Source of the DNA: Cesiribacter sp.
Lineage (GTDB): Bacteria > Bacteroidota > Bacteroidia > Cytophagales > Cyclobacteriaceae
Direction: 5' to 3'
Assembly (NCBI GenBank): GCA_030147305.1
Contig: JASLAE010000007.1
Coordinates: 1-64,000, forward strand
Length of the DNA: 64,000 nt
Shown: one piece after another, positions 28,665-40,109 of the stretch
How the letters are laid out: the number at the start of each line of letters is the position of its first letter
How positions within the stretch are numbered: position 1 is the stretch's first letter
Notes under the pieces: generated by a model
What the model was told of the DNA's origin: nothing
What the model saw: only the letters and a program-made list of their open reading frames with translations
The model's database searches: none
Made by a program: the position numbers and the translations under genes

Positions 28665-29363
28665 ATGGCAAAGTTGACAAAAAATAAAAAAGCTGCGCTT
28701 AGCAAATTTGATCGCCAGAAAGAATATAGTCTGGAAGAAGCAGCACAACTGGTAAAGGAAATAACCTTTTCTAAGTTCGATGCCTCTGTAGACATTGACG
28801 TTCGCCTGGGTGTTGACCCGCGTAAAGCAGATCAAATGGTGCGTGGCGTTGTATCGCTGCCACATGGCACAGGTAAGGAAGTACGCGTTTTAGCGCTTGT
28901 AACGCCTGATAAAGAAGCTGAAGCAAGAGAAGCCGGTGCAGACTTTGTTGGTCTGGACGAGTTTATCTCTAAAATTGAAGGTGGCTGGACAGATATCGAT
29001 GTGATCATCACCATGCCTACTGTAATGGCAAAAGTTGGTAAACTGGGCCGTGTTTTAGGTCCGCGTGGTTTAATGCCTAACCCTAAGTCGGGTACGGTTA
29101 CCATGGATGTTGCCAAAGCTGTTAAAGAAGTGAAACAGGGTAAAATCGACTTTAAAGTTGACAAGACCGGTATCATTCATGCAAGCGTGGGCAAAGTAAG
29201 CTTCACCCCCGAAAAAATCATGGACAATATTCGCGAAATGCTGAATACCATTTCCCGCCTGAAGCCATCTTCAGCCAAGGGTACGTATTTCAAAAGCATT
29301 CACGTCTCCAGCACCATGAGCCCAGGTATAACTGTAGATAAAAGTTCTGTAGCAGGATTGTAA
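28665..29363 (+). CDS. rplA: 50S ribosomal protein L1
   Basis: An L1-stalk protein that binds 23S rRNA and, in many bacteria, autoregulates its own L11-L1 mRNA. Recognised by [31 protein letters not shown] and the [16 protein letters not shown] signature. 232 aa. Confidence 0.98.
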   Translation: MAKLTKNKKAALSKFDRQKEYSLEEAAQLVKEITFSKFDASVDIDVRLGVDPRKADQMVRGVVSLPHGTGKEVRVLALVTPDKEAEAREAGADFVGLDEFISKIEGGWTDIDVIITMPTVMAKVGKLGRVLGPRGLMPNPKSGTVTMDVAKAVKEVKQGKIDFKVDKTGIIHASVGKVSFTPEKIMDNIREMLNTISRLKPSSAKGTYFKSIHVSSTMSPGITVDKSSVAGL

Positions 29364-29365
29364 TC

Positions 29366-29902
29366 ATGACCAGAGAAGAAAAAGCCCAGATCATAGACGA
29401 TCTTAAGGATAAATTCCGCAATAACAGCCACTTCTATATCACAGATGCCTCAGGCATGACGGTTGCCGAAGTGAACGCCCTGCGCCGACTTTGCTTTCAG
29501 AGCGGTCTGGAGTACCGGGTTATAAAAAATACTTTCATCGCAAAAGCGCTGGAGGACATGGATTCCGATTTTTCAGGACTTAATGATAAAGTACTGAAGG
29601 GTTTCTCAGGCGTGTTGTTTTCTAAGGAAAACGCCAATGCCCCTGCTAAACTTATCCAGGATTTCCAGAAAAAGCACAGCAAAAAATTCACTTTTAAAGG
29701 GGCTTCCATCGATTCCGATCTCTTTATAGGTGATGACCAGCTGGAAACGCTGTCTAAGCTGAAATCAAAACAACAGCTTATCGGCGAAATCATTGGGTTG
29801 CTGAACTCTCCAGTACAGAATGTACTTGGCGCCCTGAACAGCGGCAAGCACATCATTGCGGGTGTAGTAAAAACCCTTCAAGAAAAACAACAATCAGAAT
29901 AA
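29366..29902 (+). CDS. rplJ: 50S ribosomal protein L10
   Basis: Anchors the L7/L12 dimers on the ribosomal stalk. The N-terminus MTREEKAQIIDDLKDKF and the YRVIKNTF segment fit the family. The C-terminal helix (SGKHIIAGVVKTLQEK) binds L7/L12. 178 aa; two bases after rplA and 26 before rplL. Confidence 0.97.
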   Translation: MTREEKAQIIDDLKDKFRNNSHFYITDASGMTVAEVNALRRLCFQSGLEYRVIKNTFIAKALEDMDSDFSGLNDKVLKGFSGVLFSKENANAPAKLIQDFQKKHSKKFTFKGASIDSDLFIGDDQLETLSKLKSKQQLIGEIIGLLNSPVQNVLGALNSGKHIIAGVVKTLQEKQQSE

Positions 29903-29928
29903 CATTCAATTTTAAAAGGTAATCTAAA

Positions 29929-30309
29929 ATGGCAGATCTTAAAGCGTTTGCAGAGCAGTTAGTGAACCTAACCGTTAAAGAAGTTAACGAGTTAGCAACT
30001 ATCCTTAAGGACGAGTACGGTATTGAGCCTGCTGCTGCCGCTGCTCCCGCAGCCGTAGCTGGTGGTGCAGCTGGTGGTGATTCCGCTCCTGCAGAGAAAA
30101 CAGAGTTCGACGTTGTGCTGAAATCAGCTGGCGCCGCTAAACTTGCTGTAGTTAAGCTTGTAAAAGAATTGACTGGTCTTGGCCTGAAAGAGGCGAAAGA
30201 CGTAGTTGATAACGCTCCAAAAGCAATCAAAGAAGGCATCGGTAAAGACGAAGCTGAAGCTCTTAAGAAACAACTTGAAGAAGCCGGAGCTGAAGTAGAA
30301 CTGAAGTAA
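29929..30309 (+). CDS. rplL: 50S ribosomal protein L7/L12
   Basis: Stalk protein recruiting translation GTPases. N-terminal dimerisation domain, an Ala/Gly/Pro hinge (near residues 34-50), and C-terminal domain [21 protein letters not shown] with [21 protein letters not shown]. 126 aa, normal. Followed by hairpins before rpoB. Confidence 0.98.
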   Translation: MADLKAFAEQLVNLTVKEVNELATILKDEYGIEPAAAAAPAAVAGGAAGGDSAPAEKTEFDVVLKSAGAAKLAVVKLVKELTGLGLKEAKDVVDNAPKAIKEGIGKDEAEALKKQLEEAGAEVELK

Positions 30310-30315
30310 CTGAAT

Positions 30316-30374
30316 GGACCTGTTTACACGGTCCGACCTATACAATTAGGCCTGACGATTATGTCAGGTCTTTT
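30316..30374 (+). terminator. Tandem hairpins between rplL and rpoB (probable attenuator)
   Basis: The first stem is GGACC/GGTCC (30316-30320 with 30330-30334). The second stem is AGGCCTGAC/GTCAGGTCT (30348-30356 with 30363-30371, one G-T pair), followed by Ts. The position matches the partial terminator known between rplL and rpoB in other bacteria, which lowers rpoBC expression relative to ribosomal proteins. Confidence 0.6.
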
Positions 30375-30480
30375 CCTGTTTGTACCTGTTCCTGTTAATC
30401 ACGCCCTGGCGAACTAATCTTAACAGGCTTCAGTTCTAAACATTAGTCGGTTTATTTTGGGTCATAAAAGTTCTATAGTC

Positions 30481-33400
30481 TTGGCAAATACAAAAAACAT
30501 CGAACGGATAAATTTTGCCTCCATCAAGGCTGTGCTCGACTATCCGGATTTTCTGGATGTGCAGTTACAGTCGTACATGGATTTTCTTCAACTCGAAACA
30601 CCTGCCGACAAGCGTACGCAAGAAGGCTTGTACAAGGTGTTTATGGAGAACTTTCCCATTTCAGATTCCCGCGAGAATTTCGTGCTGGAATTTGTTGATT
30701 ATATGCTGGATCCGCCTAAGTACACCGTGGAGGAGTGTATCGAGCGCGGACTTACTTATTCTGTTCCGCTAAAGGCAAAACTGCGCCTGCGTTGTAACGA
30801 TGCTGATAACGAAGACTTCGAAACCATAGAGCAAGAAGTTTTCCTGGGTAATATACCCTACATGACCGAGAAAGGCTCCTTTGTAATCAATGGAGCTGAA
30901 CGTGTTATTGTATCTCAGCTACACCGCTCACCAGGCGTATTCTTTGCACAAAGCAAGCATACCAATGGTACCAAACTTTACTCTGCCAGAATTATCCCTT
31001 TCAAAGGATCCTGGATAGAGTTTGCTACGGACGTTAACAACGTGATGTATGCGTACATCGACCGGAAAAAGAAATTTCCGGTAACTACCTTGTTGCGTGC
31101 TATTGGTTATGGTACAGATAAGCAAATACTTGATCTGTTTGGATTAAGTGAAGAAGTTCAGAACAACAAAGCCAACCTGAAAAAGGTTGTTGGCCGCCGC
31201 CTGGCTGCCAGGGTGCTGCGTACCTGGACGGAAGACTTCGTAGACGAAGATACTGGTGAGGTGGTGTCCATTGACCGGAACGAAGTGTTACTGGAACGTG
31301 ACTCACTTATTACCGAGGATGATATAGAAACCATTCTTGATTCGGGTTCAGATTCCATTATCCTGCACCGGGAAGATGTGAACGTAAATGATTACACGAT
31401 TATCTACAACACCCTTCAGAAAGATAACTCTAACTCAGAGAAAGAAGCGGTTGAGCAGATTTATCGTCAGCTCCGGAATACGGAAGCACCAGACGAACAA
31501 ACTGCGCGTGATATTATTCACAGCCTGTTCTTCTCCGATAAGCGTTATGACCTGGGTGAAGTAGGTCGCTACCGGATCAACAAAAAGCTTGGCCTGGACA
31601 TCGCTGCCGATACCAAGGTACTTACCACACAGGATATCATCAGCATCGTGAAGTACCTGATCACCCTGATCAACTCACGGGCTGTGGTGGACGATATTGA
31701 CCACTTAAGCAACCGCCGTGTGCGTACCGTAGGGGAGCAGTTGTATGCTCAGTTTGGCGTAGGTCTTGCCCGTATGTCCCGTACCATTAAGGAACGGATG
31801 AACGTACGCGACAACGAAGACTTTAAACCAGTCGACCTGATCAACGCCCGTACCCTATCGTCTGTCATCAACAGCTTCTTTGGTACCAACCAGCTAAGCC
31901 AGTTCATGGACCAGACCAACCCCCTTGCTGAGGTTACGCACAAACGTCGTATGTCGGCCCTGGGACCTGGTGGTTTGAGCCGTGAGCGAGCCGGTTTCGA
32001 GGTACGTGACGTACACTATACACACTATGGTCGCCTGTGTACCATTGAAACGCCGGAGGGACCAAACATTGGTCTTATCTCGTCGCTTTGCGTGCATGCC
32101 AAGGTAAACCACATGGGCTTTATCGAAACTCCTTACCGTAAGGTGCAGGATGGTACGGTAAGCAGCGATGTAGTGTTCCTGACAGCCGAAGAAGAAGATA
32201 CCCATAACATTGCTCAGGCTAATGCGCCGATCGATGACAGTGGTAAATTCATCAATGATAAAGTTAAAGCTCGTTACGAAGGTGACTTCCCTGTGTTGGA
32301 TCCTGACCAGCTGAGCTATATGGATATTGCACCGAACCAGATTGTATCGGTAGCAGCTTCCCTGATTCCATTCCTGGAGCATGACGATGCTAACCGCGCC
32401 CTGATGGGTTCAAACATGCAACGTCAGGCAGTACCACTGCTTCGTCCGGAAGCGCCAATTGTAGGTACAGGTCTGGAGAAAAGGGTAGCAGCCGACTCTC
32501 GTTCCCTGATTGTAGCAGAAGATAATGGCGTTGTAGAGTTTGTTGATTCTACTAAAATCCAGATCCGCTACGATAAATCAGACGAGCAGAAACTGGTTTC
32601 TTTCGATGATGACATCATCACGCATTCACTGACCAAGTTCCGCCGTACTAACCAGGATACCTGTATCAACCTTAAACCAATGGTTTATAAAGGTGAGCGG
32701 GTTACCAAAGGACAGATCCTTTGCGAAGGTTATGCAACAGAAGGTGGCGAGCTGGCCCTGGGTCGTAACATGCGCGTGGCTTTCATGCCATGGCAGGGAT
32801 ATAACTTTGAGGATGCTATCGTAATCTCCGAGCGTGTGGTGCGTGAAGATATCTTCACCTCTATTCACATCGAAGAGTTTGAGATGGAAGTGCGTGACAC
32901 CAAACGTGGGGAGGAAGAATTAACTTCTGAAATCCCGAACGTAAGTGAAGAAGCGGTTCGCAATCTTGATGAAAACGGTATTATCCGCCTTGGTGCAGAA
33001 GTACGTGAAGGCGATATCCTGATTGGTAAAATTACCCCGAAAGGGGAAACTGATCCTACACCGGAAGAAAAACTGCTGCGCGCCATCTTTGGTGATAAAG
33101 CAGGTGATGTGAAAGATGCTTCGATGAAAGCGCCTCCGTCACTGGCTGGTGTGGTCATAGATACCAAACTGTTCTCACGTCCTAAACGTGATAAAGACTC
33201 AAGGGCACGTGCCAAGAAAGAAGTAGATAACCTGAAAGCCCGTTACAGCAAGGATCTGTTGAGCCTGCGTGGTAAAATGATCGATAAGCTGGTAAAACTG
33301 CTTGATGGCAAAACTTCTCAGGGCATCCGCCACAAGTTCGGTGACGAGATCATGTCGAAAGGCGTGAAATTTGGCCGTCCGAATGTTGAGTCGAACATCT

Positions 33401-34347
33401 TCCCGGAGAAAAACATCTACCGCGACGAAAGCACTTATGCTGTTGCAGAAGAGGTAAACATGATTGCCGACCTGAACCTGGAAGGCTGGACGGAAGACGA
33501 GCATACCAATAAACTGGTACAGCAACTGGTTAAAAACTACAACCGTCGCCGCAACGAGATCAATGCTCATTTCAAGCGTAATCGTTTTACACTGGAAGTG
33601 GGTGACGAGCTGCCGGCAGGTATTGTACGTCTGGCTAAAGTTTACATTGCCAAGAAGCGTAAGCTGAAGGTAGGTGACAAAATGGCTGGCCGTCACGGTA
33701 ACAAAGGTGTAGTTGCCAAGATTGTTCGTGCAGAAGATATGCCATTCCTGCCAGACGGCACACCAATGGATATCGTACTAAACCCGCTGGGCGTACCATC
33801 GCGTATGAACCTTGGGCAGATCTACGAGACCGTACTGGGCTGGGCGGGTCTGGAACTGGGCCGCAAGTATGCAACCCCAATCTTTGATGGTGCTACCATG
33901 GAAGAAGTGGCTGCAGAGCTTAAAGCTGCTAAGGTTCCCGAGTTTGGCCGTGCGTATCTGCACGACGGTCGTACCGGCGAGCGTTTCGACCAACCGGTAA
34001 CGGTAGGGGTAATCTATATGCTGAAACTGGGTCACCTGGTAGATGATAAGATGCACGCCCGTTCTATCGGACCTTATTCACTCATTACACAACAGCCTTT
34101 GGGCGGTAAAGCCCAGTTTGGTGGACAGCGTTTTGGTGAGATGGAAGTTTGGGCACTGGAAGCATTCGGTGCAGCCAACATCCTGCAAGAGATCCTGACG
34201 GTTAAATCTGACGACGTAGTAGGCCGAGCCAAAGCATACGAAGCCATTGTTAAAGGCGAAAATATGCCACGTCCTAATATTCCAGAGTCATTCAACGTGT
34301 TGGTACACGAACTTCGTGGTCTGGCACTTGAAATTACGATGGACTAA
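30481..34347 (+). CDS. rpoB: DNA-directed RNA polymerase subunit beta
   Basis: The beta subunit of the core polymerase. There is no in-frame ATG near the start: TTG at 30481 gives [16 protein letters not shown], which fits the Bacteroidota N-terminus. An earlier TTG at 30457 is possible but falls in a TATTTTG (30453-30459) that resembles a -7 element. Conserved segments include [11 protein letters not shown], the rifampicin region [47 protein letters not shown] and the ending [11 protein letters not shown]. 1288 aa from 30481. Confidence 0.97.
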   Translation: MANTKNIERINFASIKAVLDYPDFLDVQLQSYMDFLQLETPADKRTQEGLYKVFMENFPISDSRENFVLEFVDYMLDPPKYTVEECIERGLTYSVPLKAKLRLRCNDADNEDFETIEQEVFLGNIPYMTEKGSFVINGAERVIVSQLHRSPGVFFAQSKHTNGTKLYSARIIPFKGSWIEFATDVNNVMYAYIDRKKKFPVTTLLRAIGYGTDKQILDLFGLSEEVQNNKANLKKVVGRRLAARVLRTWTEDFVDEDTGEVVSIDRNEVLLERDSLITEDDIETILDSGSDSIILHREDVNVNDYTIIYNTLQKDNSNSEKEAVEQIYRQLRNTEAPDEQTARDIIHSLFFSDKRYDLGEVGRYRINKKLGLDIAADTKVLTTQDIISIVKYLITLINSRAVVDDIDHLSNRRVRTVGEQLYAQFGVGLARMSRTIKERMNVRDNEDFKPVDLINARTLSSVINSFFGTNQLSQFMDQTNPLAEVTHKRRMSALGPGGLSRERAGFEVRDVHYTHYGRLCTIETPEGPNIGLISSLCVHAKVNHMGFIETPYRKVQDGTVSSDVVFLTAEEEDTHNIAQANAPIDDSGKFINDKVKARYEGDFPVLDPDQLSYMDIAPNQIVSVAASLIPFLEHDDANRALMGSNMQRQAVPLLRPEAPIVGTGLEKRVAADSRSLIVAEDNGVVEFVDSTKIQIRYDKSDEQKLVSFDDDIITHSLTKFRRTNQDTCINLKPMVYKGERVTKGQILCEGYATEGGELALGRNMRVAFMPWQGYNFEDAIVISERVVREDIFTSIHIEEFEMEVRDTKRGEEELTSEIPNVSEEAVRNLDENGIIRLGAEVREGDILIGKITPKGETDPTPEEKLLRAIFGDKAGDVKDASMKAPPSLAGVVIDTKLFSRPKRDKDSRARAKKEVDNLKARYSKDLLSLRGKMIDKLVKLLDGKTSQGIRHKFGDEIMSKGVKFGRPNVESNIFPEKNIYRDESTYAVAEEVNMIADLNLEGWTEDEHTNKLVQQLVKNYNRRRNEINAHFKRNRFTLEVGDELPAGIVRLAKVYIAKKRKLKVGDKMAGRHGNKGVVAKIVRAEDMPFLPDGTPMDIVLNPLGVPSRMNLGQIYETVLGWAGLELGRKYATPIFDGATMEEVAAELKAAKVPEFGRAYLHDGRTGERFDQPVTVGVIYMLKLGHLVDDKMHARSIGPYSLITQQPLGGKAQFGGQRFGEMEVWALEAFGAANILQEILTVKSDDVVGRAKAYEAIVKGENMPRPNIPESFNVLVHELRGLALEITMD

Positions 34348-34359
34348 ATTATTTCCTGA

Positions 34360-34406
34360 GGGTACCCGCTAACGGGTACCCTTTTGGAACCTATCGTCCG
34401 AAAAAA
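34360..34406 (+). terminator. Hairpin between rpoB and rpoC
   Basis: A perfect 9-bp stem, GGGTACCCG (34360-34368) with CGGGTACCC (34373-34381), with loop CTAA and TTTT. A second short pair, GAACCT with AGGTTC, follows about 20 bases apart. The U-tract is weak and rpoC must be transcribed, so it is an attenuator or RNA-processing site rather than a full terminator. Confidence 0.5.
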
Positions 34407-34447
34407 CCTTTACAGGTTCGCTAAACAACGATTCAATAAACATCGGT

Positions 34448-37400
34448 ATGGCATTTCGTAAAAATAAAAAGCTCAACATTGACTTCTCCAAAGTTACTAT
34501 CAGCCTGGCCTCTCCGGAATCGATTCTGGAAAGCTCTCATGGTGAAGTAACGCAGCCAGAGACCATCAACTACCGGACGTATAAGCCGGAGATGGGCGGT
34601 CTTTTCTGCGAGCGTATCTTCGGTCCTGTAAAAGACTGGGAGTGTCATTGTGGTAAGTACAAACGTATTCGTTATAAAGGCATTATCTGCGACCGCTGCG
34701 GGGTAGAAGTTACCGAGAAAAAGGTGCGTCGCGAGCGGATGGGCCACATTGAACTAGTGGTGCCGGTAGCTCATATCTGGTATTTCCGTTCCTTGCCAAA
34801 CAAGATCGGTTACCTGTTGGGACTGCCCACTAAAAAACTGGACCAGGTTATTTACTACGAGCGCTATGTAGTAATTCAGCCAGGCTTAAAGGCAGAAGAT
34901 GGTGTAAACACCATGGACTTCCTGACTGAAGATGAGTACCTGGACATTATTGATAAACTGCCGCGCGAGAACCAACTGCTCGACGACAGCGATCCGAATA
35001 AATTCATTGCCAAGATGGGTGCAGAAGCGCTGGAAATGCTGCTTTCTCGTACGCAACTGGATGAATTATCTTATGAACTGCGCCACCAGGCTGCTACAGA
35101 CTCTTCGCAGCAGCGTAAAGCTGAAGCGCTTAAGCGTCTGAAAGTAGTAGAAGCTTTCCGTGATGCCAACACCCGCGTGGTGAACCGTCCCGAGTGGATG
35201 ATCATCAAGATGGTGCCGGTCATTCCACCGGAACTTCGTCCGCTGGTGCCGCTGGATGGTGGCCGTTTTGCTACCTCCGACCTGAACGACCTGTACCGCC
35301 GCGTAATTATCCGTAACAACCGTCTGAAGCGCCTGATCGATATCAAAGCGCCGGAGGTAATCTTACGGAACGAGAAGCGGATGCTGCAGGAAGCAGTCGA
35401 TTCGTTATTCGATAACAGCCGTAAAGTAAATGCGGTACGTTCTGACGGTAACCGTGCACTGAAGTCGCTTTCAGACATGCTGAAAGGTAAGCAGGGCCGT
35501 TTCCGCCAAAACCTGTTGGGTAAGCGGGTTGACTACTCTGGCCGTTCGGTAATTGTGGTAGGTCCGGAGCTTAAACTGCATGAGTGCGGTCTGCCTAAGA
35601 ATATGGCAGCAGAGCTCTTTAAACCATTTATTATTCGCAAGCTGATTGAGCGCGGTATCGTTAAGACCGTAAAATCAGCTAAGAAAATAGTAGACCGGAA
35701 AGATCCGGTGGTATGGGATATCCTGGAAAACGTTCTGAAGGGTCACCCTGTGCTCCTGAACCGTGCGCCAACCCTGCACCGTCTGGGTATTCAGGCCTTC
35801 CAGCCTAAACTGATCGAAGGTAAAGCGATTCAGCTGCACCCCCTTGTGTGTACAGCCTTCAACGCTGACTTTGACGGTGACCAGATGGCGGTACACGTAC
35901 CACTGGGTCATGAAGCAATTCTGGAAGCTTCAATTCTGATGCTAGCTTCGCACAATATCCTGAACCCTGCCAACGGTGCACCTATTGCTGTACCATCGCA
36001 GGACATGGTACTGGGTCTGTATTACGTGACCAAGGGTCGCCGTGGTACGCCGGAGCTTAAAGTACAGGGTGAAGGCATGCGTTTCTATTCAGCCGAGGAG
36101 GTAATCATTGCGCTGAATGAAAAACGCCTGAGCCAGCATGCGTACATCTTTGTGAGAACAAAAGTGCGCAACCCTGAAACTGGCGTACTGGAGGCTAAGA
36201 TGATCGAGACCGTTGCCGGTCGCGTACTCTTTAACCAGCATGTACCAGAAGAAGTAGGTTTTGTGGATGAACTGCTGACCAAGAAAAAGCTTCAGCAAAT
36301 CATTTCGCAGGTATTCAAGATTGTAGGTATGGCCCGTACGGCCCACTTCCTGGACGACATCAAGGAACTTGGTTTCCAAAGTGCGTATCGCGGTGGTCTG
36401 TCCATGGGTCTGGGCGATATCCTGGTACCTGAGAACAAAGACTTAATGATCAATCAGGCCAAAGAAGAAGTTGATGCCGTTTGGAACAACTACCTCATGG
36501 GTCTTATTACAGATAACGAACGCTACAACCAGGTGATTGACATCTGGACCCGCGTTAACTCACAGTTAACCGGTCGCCTGATGCAGCAGATGGAGGATGA
36601 CAAACAGGGCTTTAACTCTATCTTCATGATGATGCACTCCGGAGCCCGTGGTTCCCGTGAGCAGATTCGTCAGCTGGGTGGTATGCGGGGTCTGATGGCT
36701 AAGCCACAGAAAAACCTTCAGGGTTCAGTAGGTGAGATTATCGAAAACCCGATCCTTTCTAACTTCATGGAAGGTCTGGACGTAATCGAGTACTTTATCT
36801 CCACCCACGGTGCTCGTAAAGGTCTTGCCGATACGGCCCTTAAAACTGCCGATGCCGGTTACCTGACCCGTCGTCTGGTAGACGTAGCCCAGGACGTGGT
36901 GGTGAACGAGCCTGACTGTGGTACCCTGCGTGGTATTACCGTAACGGCGCTGAAAGACAACGAAGACGTTGTTGAGCCACTGAGCGAACGTATTCTTGGC
37001 CGTGTAACTGTTCACGATGTGTATGATCCGATCACGGATGAGCTTATCGTGAAAGCCGGTGAGGAAGTAACCGAAGAGCTGGCAAACCGCATAGACGAGA
37101 CATCGGTAGAAGAAGTAGAAATCCGTTCTGCCCTTACCTGTGAAACTCGTCAGGGTATTTGTGCCAAGTGCTACGGACGTAACCTTGCCTCTGGCCGTAT
37201 GGTGCAGAAAGGCGAAGCGGTAGGTGTAATTGCAGCGCAGTCAATTGGCGAGCCTGGTACACAGCTTACACTCCGTACCTTCCACGTAGGTGGTACTGCC
37301 TCTAACATTGCAGTAGAAGCCCAGATCAGAGCTAAGTTTGATGGTACTATTCGCTTCGAAGAGCTGCGTACCATTAACACAACCAACGACGAAGGTGAGA

Positions 37401-38770
37401 ACATCACAGTAGTGATGGGACGCTCTGGTGAAATCCAGATTGTAGATGAAAAGTCTAACAAGGTCCTGATCTCTAACCACGTGCCTTACGGTGCTTTCTT
37501 AACTGTAAAGGATGGTGATAAAGTAAGCAAGAACGATCAGATCTGCTTCTGGGATCCATACAATGCGGTAATCCTTTCGGAACTGGATGGTAAGATTGAG
37601 TTTGATGCCATTGAGGAAGGTATTACCTACCGCGAGGAGTCTGACGAACAAACAGGCCACCGTGAGAAGGTAATTACTGAAACTAAGGATAAGACAAAGA
37701 ACCCATCTATCGTCGTAAACACTGGTAGCGATTCAACCAAAGGGTATAACATACCTGTAGGTGCTCACCTGGTGGTAGATGCCGGGGATAAAGTGAAAAA
37801 AGGACAGGTACTGGCGAAGATACCACGTACCATGGGTAAATCACGCGATATTACCGGTGGTCTGCCACGGGTAACAGAGCTTTTCGAAGCCCGTAACCCA
37901 TCTAACCCGGCCGTTGTGTCAGAGATTGATGGTGTGGTAACTTATGGTTCTATCAAGCGTGGTAACCGCGAGATCTTCATCGAGTCGAAAGATGGTGTGA
38001 AGAAACGCTACCTGGTTCCCCTGTCTAAGCACATTCTGGTACAGGATAATGACTTTATCCGCGCTGGTATTCCGCTTTCAGATGGTGCAGTAACGCCTGC
38101 AGACATCCTGAACATCAAAGGTCCAACTGCTGTGCAGGAGTACCTTGTAAATGAAATTCAGGAAGTATACCGTCTACAGGGTGTGAAGATCAACGACAAG
38201 CATATTGAAGTGATCGTGCGCCAGATGATGCAGAAAGTGTTTGTAGTAGATCCGGGTGATACCAGCTTCCTGCCAAACCAACTGGTAGACCGCTTTGCCT
38301 TCTTTGAAGAGAATGACGATATTCTGGACAAGAAAGTAGTGGTAGATGCCGGCGATTCAACCTCTTTGAAACCAGGCATGATCGTAAATGCCCGCCGCCT
38401 GCGTGAGGAAAACTCCAAGCTGAAGCGTAATGACCAGAAGCTGGTGGAAGTAAGAGATGCAGCTCCGGCAGTATCACAGCCAACACTTCAGGGTATTACA
38501 CAGGCATCGCTGGGAACAGAAAGCTTTATCTCGGCGGCTTCCTTCCAGGAAACCACCAAGGTATTGAGTGAAGCTTCGATCCGTGGTAAAGCAGACTATC
38601 TGATGGGTCTGAAAGAAAACGTGATCGTAGGCCACCTGATTCCGGCAGGTACGGGTATGCGTGACTTTAACCGTGTGCTGGTTTATTCAGGAGATGAATA
38701 CAGCCGTGTGAAAGCAAGCAGCCACGAAGATGCTCCGGTAGCATACGAGAAACAATTAGAAGCAAGATAA
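34448..38770 (+). CDS. rpoC: DNA-directed RNA polymerase subunit beta'
   Basis: The largest core polymerase subunit. The N-terminal zinc site is visible as CHCGKYK and ICDRCGVE; the catalytic NADFDGDQM lies at 472-480 with the three metal-binding Asp residues. A second zinc cluster is [14 protein letters not shown] near 900. The trigger-loop region [15 protein letters not shown] is intact. 1440 aa, typical for Bacteroidota. The next gene (DUF3467) begins 10 bases after the stop. Confidence 0.99.
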   Translation: MAFRKNKKLNIDFSKVTISLASPESILESSHGEVTQPETINYRTYKPEMGGLFCERIFGPVKDWECHCGKYKRIRYKGIICDRCGVEVTEKKVRRERMGHIELVVPVAHIWYFRSLPNKIGYLLGLPTKKLDQVIYYERYVVIQPGLKAEDGVNTMDFLTEDEYLDIIDKLPRENQLLDDSDPNKFIAKMGAEALEMLLSRTQLDELSYELRHQAATDSSQQRKAEALKRLKVVEAFRDANTRVVNRPEWMIIKMVPVIPPELRPLVPLDGGRFATSDLNDLYRRVIIRNNRLKRLIDIKAPEVILRNEKRMLQEAVDSLFDNSRKVNAVRSDGNRALKSLSDMLKGKQGRFRQNLLGKRVDYSGRSVIVVGPELKLHECGLPKNMAAELFKPFIIRKLIERGIVKTVKSAKKIVDRKDPVVWDILENVLKGHPVLLNRAPTLHRLGIQAFQPKLIEGKAIQLHPLVCTAFNADFDGDQMAVHVPLGHEAILEASILMLASHNILNPANGAPIAVPSQDMVLGLYYVTKGRRGTPELKVQGEGMRFYSAEEVIIALNEKRLSQHAYIFVRTKVRNPETGVLEAKMIETVAGRVLFNQHVPEEVGFVDELLTKKKLQQIISQVFKIVGMARTAHFLDDIKELGFQSAYRGGLSMGLGDILVPENKDLMINQAKEEVDAVWNNYLMGLITDNERYNQVIDIWTRVNSQLTGRLMQQMEDDKQGFNSIFMMMHSGARGSREQIRQLGGMRGLMAKPQKNLQGSVGEIIENPILSNFMEGLDVIEYFISTHGARKGLADTALKTADAGYLTRRLVDVAQDVVVNEPDCGTLRGITVTALKDNEDVVEPLSERILGRVTVHDVYDPITDELIVKAGEEVTEELANRIDETSVEEVEIRSALTCETRQGICAKCYGRNLASGRMVQKGEAVGVIAAQSIGEPGTQLTLRTFHVGGTASNIAVEAQIRAKFDGTIRFEELRTINTTNDEGENITVVMGRSGEIQIVDEKSNKVLISNHVPYGAFLTVKDGDKVSKNDQICFWDPYNAVILSELDGKIEFDAIEEGITYREESDEQTGHREKVITETKDKTKNPSIVVNTGSDSTKGYNIPVGAHLVVDAGDKVKKGQVLAKIPRTMGKSRDITGGLPRVTELFEARNPSNPAVVSEIDGVVTYGSIKRGNREIFIESKDGVKKRYLVPLSKHILVQDNDFIRAGIPLSDGAVTPADILNIKGPTAVQEYLVNEIQEVYRLQGVKINDKHIEVIVRQMMQKVFVVDPGDTSFLPNQLVDRFAFFEENDDILDKKVVVDAGDSTSLKPGMIVNARRLREENSKLKRNDQKLVEVRDAAPAVSQPTLQGITQASLGTESFISAASFQETTKVLSEASIRGKADYLMGLKENVIVGHLIPAGTGMRDFNRVLVYSGDEYSRVKASSHEDAPVAYEKQLEAR

Positions 38771-38780
38771 GCGTAAACGA

Positions 38781-39113
38781 ATGGCAGATCAGGATCCTAA
38801 GAAAACCCTCAAGCCTCAGCAGATCAACATCGAGCTGACAGAGGAAATAGCCGAGGGTGTGTATTCCAATCTGGCTATGGTTGCGCACTCCAACTCGGAG
38901 TTTGTCATAGATTTTATCCGGCTGATGCCGGGTGTACCCAAAGCAAAAGTGAAAGCACGGGTGATTTTAACCCCAGAACATGCAAAGCGTTTGCTGCAGG
39001 CCCTGAGTGATAATATCTCCAAATTTGAAGATAACTTTGGGACCATAAAGCAGGCAGACGAGGAGCAGGTGCGCTTTCCCCTGAATTTTGGTGGCACCAT
39101 CGGTGAAGCCTGA
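38781..39113 (+). CDS. DUF3467 family protein
   Basis: A small acidic protein of unknown function, 110 aa. Recognised by NIELTEEIAEGVYSNLAMVAHSNSEFVIDFIRLMPGVPKAKVKARVILTPEHAKRL-type sequence in segments: EGVYSNL, FVIDF, KARVILTPEHAK. It lies 10 bases after rpoC and before the terminator, so it is the last gene of the rpoBC transcript. This association recurs in Bacteroidota, which suggests but does not prove a link with RNA polymerase or its synthesis. Confidence 0.9.
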   Translation: MADQDPKKTLKPQQINIELTEEIAEGVYSNLAMVAHSNSEFVIDFIRLMPGVPKAKVKARVILTPEHAKRLLQALSDNISKFEDNFGTIKQADEEQVRFPLNFGGTIGEA

Positions 39114-39140
39114 AAAAAGTATATAAAGTATTCATTTTAA

Positions 39141-39179
39141 AATAGTACAGACATTCTCTTGGAATGTCTGTACTATTTT
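39141..39179 (+). terminator. Terminator of the rpoBC-DUF3467 unit
   Basis: A perfect 16-bp stem, AATAGTACAGACATTC with GAATGTCTGTACTATT, a 5-base loop (TCTTG) and Ts. It is the longest perfect stem seen in the window. Its loop contributes the TT of the -33 element of the next promoter. Confidence 0.93.
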
Positions 39180-39189
39180 TATAGTTTTG
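39159..39189 (+). promoter_or_regulatory. Promoter of rpsL-rpsG-fusA-rpsJ
   Basis: TTG (39159-39161), 20 bases, then TAGTTTTG (39182-39189), matching TTG-N(17-23)-TAnnTTTG. Transcription would start near 39196, about 43 bases before rpsL. The -33 element lies in the loop of the preceding terminator. Confidence 0.7.
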
Positions 39190-39238
39190 CAGTCCGAAAA
39201 TCCGATCTTGGAGTAAGTAGATAAACCAGGTAATTAGA

Positions 39239-39619
39239 ATGCCTACTATTCAGCAATTAGTAAGAAAAGGCAGGAAGCAACTGACCTCAAAATCAAAATC
39301 ACCGGCGCTGGATGCATGTCCTCAGCGTCGCGGCGTGTGTACACGTGTGTACACCACAACGCCAAAGAAACCGAACTCTGCCATGCGTAAAGTAGCTCGT
39401 GTACGTCTTACCAACGGTAAAGAAGTAAACGCATACATACCAGGCGAGGGCCATAACCTGCAGGAGCACTCAATCGTGCTGATCCGTGGTGGTCGTGTAA
39501 AAGACCTACCAGGTGTTCGTTATCACATCATCCGTGGTGCACTGGATACAGCAGGGGTAAGTGGTCGTCTTCAGGCTCGTTCTAAATACGGTGCTAAAAG
39601 ACCAAAAGCGAAAAGCTAA
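39239..39619 (+). CDS. rpsL: 30S ribosomal protein S12
   Basis: Decoding-centre protein. It carries [11 protein letters not shown], the [18 protein letters not shown] segment (with the lysine of the streptomycin-sensitive type) and [13 protein letters not shown]. 126 aa. First gene of the str operon with rpsG, fusA and rpsJ. Confidence 0.99.
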   Translation: MPTIQQLVRKGRKQLTSKSKSPALDACPQRRGVCTRVYTTTPKKPNSAMRKVARVRLTNGKEVNAYIPGEGHNLQEHSIVLIRGGRVKDLPGVRYHIIRGALDTAGVSGRLQARSKYGAKRPKAKS

Positions 39620-39638
39620 TATTTGAGTAAACAATACA

Positions 39639-40106
39639 ATGAGAAAAAGTAAGCCTAAAAAGAGATATATTCTACCGGATCCAAAGTTTGGAGACACCAT
39701 GGTTTCTAAGTTTGTGAACTACATGATGGTGGACGGTAAGAAGAGTATTGCCTACAGCATTTTCTATGACGCCGTAGCGATCGTGGAAAACAAAACTGGC
39801 GAGAATGGTCTCGAAACCTGGCGTAAGGCATTGAACAACGTAATGCCAAGCGTAGAGGTGAAAAGCCGTCGTGTCGGTGGTGCAACCTTCCAGGTTCCAC
39901 AGGAAGTGCGTCCGGAACGCAAAACTTCACTGGGTATAAAATGGCTCATCAGCTATGCTCGTAACCGTGGTGAAAAAACCATGACTGAGAAGCTTGCTGG
40001 CGAAATAATTTCTGCTTCTAAGGGTGAAGGTGCTGCTATCAAGAAAAAAGATGATACACACCGTATGGCTGAGGCGAACAAGGCATTCTCACACTTCAGA
40101 TTCTAA
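39639..40106 (+). CDS. rpsG: 30S ribosomal protein S7
   Basis: Nucleates assembly of the 30S head and contacts the E-site t[11 protein letters not shown] at the N-terminus, [15 protein letters not shown], and the [17 protein letters not shown] signature; ends [10 protein letters not shown]. 155 aa. Nineteen bases after rpsL. Confidence 0.99.
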   Translation: MRKSKPKKRYILPDPKFGDTMVSKFVNYMMVDGKKSIAYSIFYDAVAIVENKTGENGLETWRKALNNVMPSVEVKSRRVGGATFQVPQEVRPERKTSLGIKWLISYARNRGEKTMTEKLAGEIISASKGEGAAIKKKDDTHRMAEANKAFSHFRF

Positions 40107-40109
40107 AAA

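Noticed and set aside
29853..30239. A 128-codon minus-strand frame rich in Ala and Ser opposite rplL
   Set aside because: Shadow of the Ala-rich hinge of L7/L12; no independent evidence.
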